Assembly: GCA_003385635.1 (NCBI GenBank) | Contig: QQUY01000003.1 | Location: 372,001 to 436,000 of the forward strand | Length of the DNA: 64,000 bases | Source of the DNA: Acidobacteriota bacterium | Lineage (GTDB): Bacteria; Acidobacteriota; Blastocatellia; Pyrinomonadales; Pyrinomonadaceae | Direction of reading: 5' to 3' | Part shown: piece by piece, positions 61,866-64,000 of the stretch | How positions within the stretch are numbered: position 1 is the first letter of the stretch | How the letters are laid out: each line of letters begins with the position of its first letter | Notes under the pieces: generated by a model | The model's input: the letters and a program-made list of their open reading frames with translations, nothing else | Told to the model about the DNA's origin: nothing | Databases searched by the model: none | Position numbers and translations under genes: made by a program

Positions 61866-62663
61866 ATGCCCAGAAGAATTCTCATCATAGATGACTACGA
61901 CGATCTGGCTTCTGCCCTAGGGGAGGAGTTCTCCGCATCAGGCCACGAGGTAGTCAGGTCGAAGACTCGCAGAGAGGCCATTGAGATAGCAGACGACGAG
62001 TCCTTCGACATGGTCATAACGGATCTTGACGGCAGGCACCTCGTCAATGATAGCTCAAACAATGGATCAGGAGAGCTGGAATGTCTTCCTGAGATCGGCG
62101 ACGAGATAAGAAGCAACATCAAGGCGTTCAAGATCTGCCTCAAGCATTTTCGAAGGGACGAGTTCAAAGAAGAAGAACTGATAGGGCTCGTCAGGACAAC
62201 TCTCAACTACAAATCAAAGTTCATCGACCGCGGGCCGGAGATCAAGGACCGATACGAGAAGATCGACTTTGAGGTCCCGAGCGTCATCGCCCTTATGGAT
62301 GACATCCTTGAGTACTTGATGAAGCGGGTGGAGAAGCTGGGGGTCGTAAAACCGGAGAAATCGAACCTCTTTGTTGCGTTGGACGAGGCATTCGTCAATG
62401 CGGTGAAGCACGGGAACAAGTTCGATACCTCAAAGCTGGTCAGAATCTCGGTCGAGATCTCGCCAAAGAAAGCGAGTTTTACGATCGAGGACGAAGGCGA
62501 AGGCTTTAACGTCAATGAGATCCCGGATCCGCGAGATCCTGAGAATCTGTTCAAGACATCCGGCCGTGGGGTGATGTTCATTTTCAACATCATGGACGAA
62601 GTTTCATACAACGACCGCGGAAACCGGCTGACGATGGTCAAACTAACGGAGCCGGGCGAGTAA
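61866..62663 (+). CDS. Receiver-like domain fused to RsbW-type ATPase
   Basis: 265-residue cytoplasmic signalling protein. Residues 1-60 begin like a response-regulator receiver (RRILIIDDYDDLASALGEEF with the acidic pair, VITDLDG with the phospho-acceptor Asp), but the second half of the receiver is atypical. Residues ~130-260 are a HATPase_c_2 domain of the anti-sigma-factor serine kinase type (N-box ALDEAFVNAVKHGNKF, G1 FTIEDEGEGFNV, G2 FKTSGRGVMFIFNIMD). Proteins of this build phosphorylate anti-anti-sigma factors; no STAS or sigma partner is adjacent. Likely cotranscribed with nadE downstream. Confidence 0.82.
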   Translation: MPRRILIIDDYDDLASALGEEFSASGHEVVRSKTRREAIEIADDESFDMVITDLDGRHLVNDSSNNGSGELECLPEIGDEIRSNIKAFKICLKHFRRDEFKEEELIGLVRTTLNYKSKFIDRGPEIKDRYEKIDFEVPSVIALMDDILEYLMKRVEKLGVVKPEKSNLFVALDEAFVNAVKHGNKFDTSKLVRISVEISPKKASFTIEDEGEGFNVNEIPDPRDPENLFKTSGRGVMFIFNIMDEVSYNDRGNRLTMVKLTEPGE

Positions 62664-62692
62664 GAAACCGCTGCCGCACAAGGCCTTTCATA

Positions 62693-64000
62693 TGAAGGTC
62701 ACGATAGGACAGATCAACACGACGAACGGCGACATTCAGGGTAATGTCGCTAAAATTTTGCGCGCGATCAAAAAAGCCCGCGAAGACCGATCGGATATTG
62801 TCGTGCTTCCAGAACTCTCGATCCACGGCTATACATCCCAAGACTGGTTCCAGGATGAGGACATCGTTTCATCTGCACTAGATCCGCTTCAGCAGATAAT
62901 TCCAAACACACAGGGACTGACCGCGGTCTTGGGAACTATCAGACCGAATCCTGACAAGGACGGCAGGCGTCTATTCAACTCGGCCGCTGTTATCCACGAC
63001 GGAAAATTGCTTGGATTCGCGGACAAGACGCTTCTTCCCGAGTACGATGTTTTTGACGATCCCAGGTATTTTGAGCCTTCCAACACAAGAAAGCTCTTTG
63101 AAATAAGCGGCCTGAAGCTGGGGGTCGCGGTCTGCGAAGATTTCTGGAACGACAAGACGTTCTGGAAAGGTCGGCTGTACGAATCAGATCCAACCGATGA
63201 ACTGATCGAACTTGGCGCGGACCTGATCGTTTCCGTGAACGCTTCACCCTTTAACAAGGGCAAGATCAAGCTGCGTTGCGACATGGTTGCGCATCGTGCG
63301 AGGGAAGAGAAGATACCCATAGTCTTTGTCAATCTTGTAGGCGGCAACGACGGCATCATCTTCGATGGCGCCAGCCTCGTCGCCGATGAGGAAGGCGACA
63401 TCATTCTTCAGGCGAAGGCTTTTGAAGAATTTGTGGAAACGGTCGAGCTCGATGTCCGCAAGCCCGATTCTCGTGGGATAACCGGAAACGAGACAGAGGC
63501 GATTCGGCGGGCGCTCGTATTGGGCGTAAGGGATTATGCCCACAAAAACGGATTCAAAAAGGCAGTACTGGGACTTTCGGGAGGCATCGATTCGGCTCTC
63601 GTTGCGACTTTGGCCTGTGAAGCACTCGGCCCCGAGAACGTTCTTTGTGTGATGATGCCCTCTCCTTTCTCTTCTGAAGGGAGTATTTCGGACTCGCAAA
63701 GATTGGTTGAAAACCTTGGCTGCGAATTGAGGATCGAGCCGATCTCCGATGCCTACGATGTTCTTCTTCATCAGCTGAAATTCGAGCAGCCGGAAAGAGG
63801 AGGCGAAAATCTCGCGGCTGAAAATATGCAGTCGAGGATCCGGGGTGTCATCATTATGGCCATCTCGAATGCCGAAGGCCGCTTGGTGCTTGCAACGGGC
63901 AACAAGTCGGAACTTGCTGTCGGGTATTGCACACTATACGGCGACACGAATGGAGGGATAGCCGTTATCGGAGACGTCCTCAAGACCGAGGCCTACGCCC
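62693..64000 (+). CDS. nadE: Glutamine-dependent NAD+ synthetase, 3'-truncated by window edge
   Basis: First 436 residues; the frame is open to the last base. N-terminal nitrilase-type glutaminase with the catalytic triad visible as Glu in LPELSIHGY, Lys in FADKTLLPEYDVFDDPRYF and Cys in GVAVCEDFW; C-terminal synthetase with the P-loop-like LGLSGGIDSALVA and ATGNKSELAVGYCTLYGD. Makes NAD+ from deamido-NAD+, ATP and glutamine-derived ammonia. Typical total length would be ~540-680 residues. Starts 29 bases after the ATPase gene. Confidence 0.95.

Overview
The window looks like a chromosomal segment of a Gram-negative bacterium of the phylum Acidobacteriota, most likely a Blastocatellia/Pyrinomonadales-type organism. 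This is inferred from the gene repertoire: a DUF1800/DUF1501 pair, Pro-Thr-rich FG-GAP secreted proteins, an ECF sigma/CHAT/subtilase cluster, many intergenic hairpin repeats, moderate GC by eye, and outer-membrane barrels with multihaem cytochromes. No rRNA, tRNA, CRISPR array, transposase or phage gene was found. The window starts inside aroA and ends inside nadE.

Region 1 (1-8.9 kb) is mostly housekeeping: aroA-aroK, a BON lipoprotein and LysM protein pair, nadB with a membrane protein, a nickel/cobalt-type transporter, and a POT peptide transporter. It ends in repeat-rich DNA with a 143-bp tandem duplication. Region 2 (9.0-18.0 kb) is a minus-strand accessory block: an ECF sigma factor, a small regulatory-like protein, a TPR-CHAT caspase-like protease, a secreted subtilase and a large CHRD/FG-GAP secreted protein. 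Region 3 (18.1-31.2 kb) holds an iodotyrosine-deiodinase-like nitroreductase, exonuclease III, formate-THF ligase, an orphan DNA methyltransferase, an M20 peptidase coupled to an S1/P1 nuclease, the DUF1800/DUF1501 pair and a LarA-type racemase.

Region 4 (31.3-59.5 kb) is the most striking part, an anaerobic respiration island with 44 c-type haem motifs in six proteins. It contains a decahaem cytochrome plus outer-membrane barrel (MtrAB/PioAB-like conduit), a four-gene multihaem cytochrome operon with a NapC-like quinol dehydrogenase, a ResB cytochrome-c maturation gene, and a nitrosative-stress set (DUF7009-like, DUF5335-like, DcaP-like porin, RIC, YwiC-like). It ends with an eight-gene operon for an exoplasmic NarGH/NxrAB-type molybdoenzyme fed by a Rieske/cytochrome b complex and a seven-haem cytochrome c. 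Three CRP/FNR-superfamily genes lie in the same island. Two classes of palindromic operator (TGTGA-N6-TCACA and ATGAT-N4-ATCAT) sit upstream of these operons and fit the recognition helices of the two regulators that carry a DNA-binding domain, which suggests one integrated respiratory regulon.

Region 5 (59.9-64.0 kb) has a CDF metal exporter with an unusual start region, a DUF374 acyltransferase, a receiver/histidine-kinase-like ATPase protein, and the start of glutamine-dependent NAD synthetase. Several families of dispersed intergenic palindromes recur between 2.7 and 25.5 kb.
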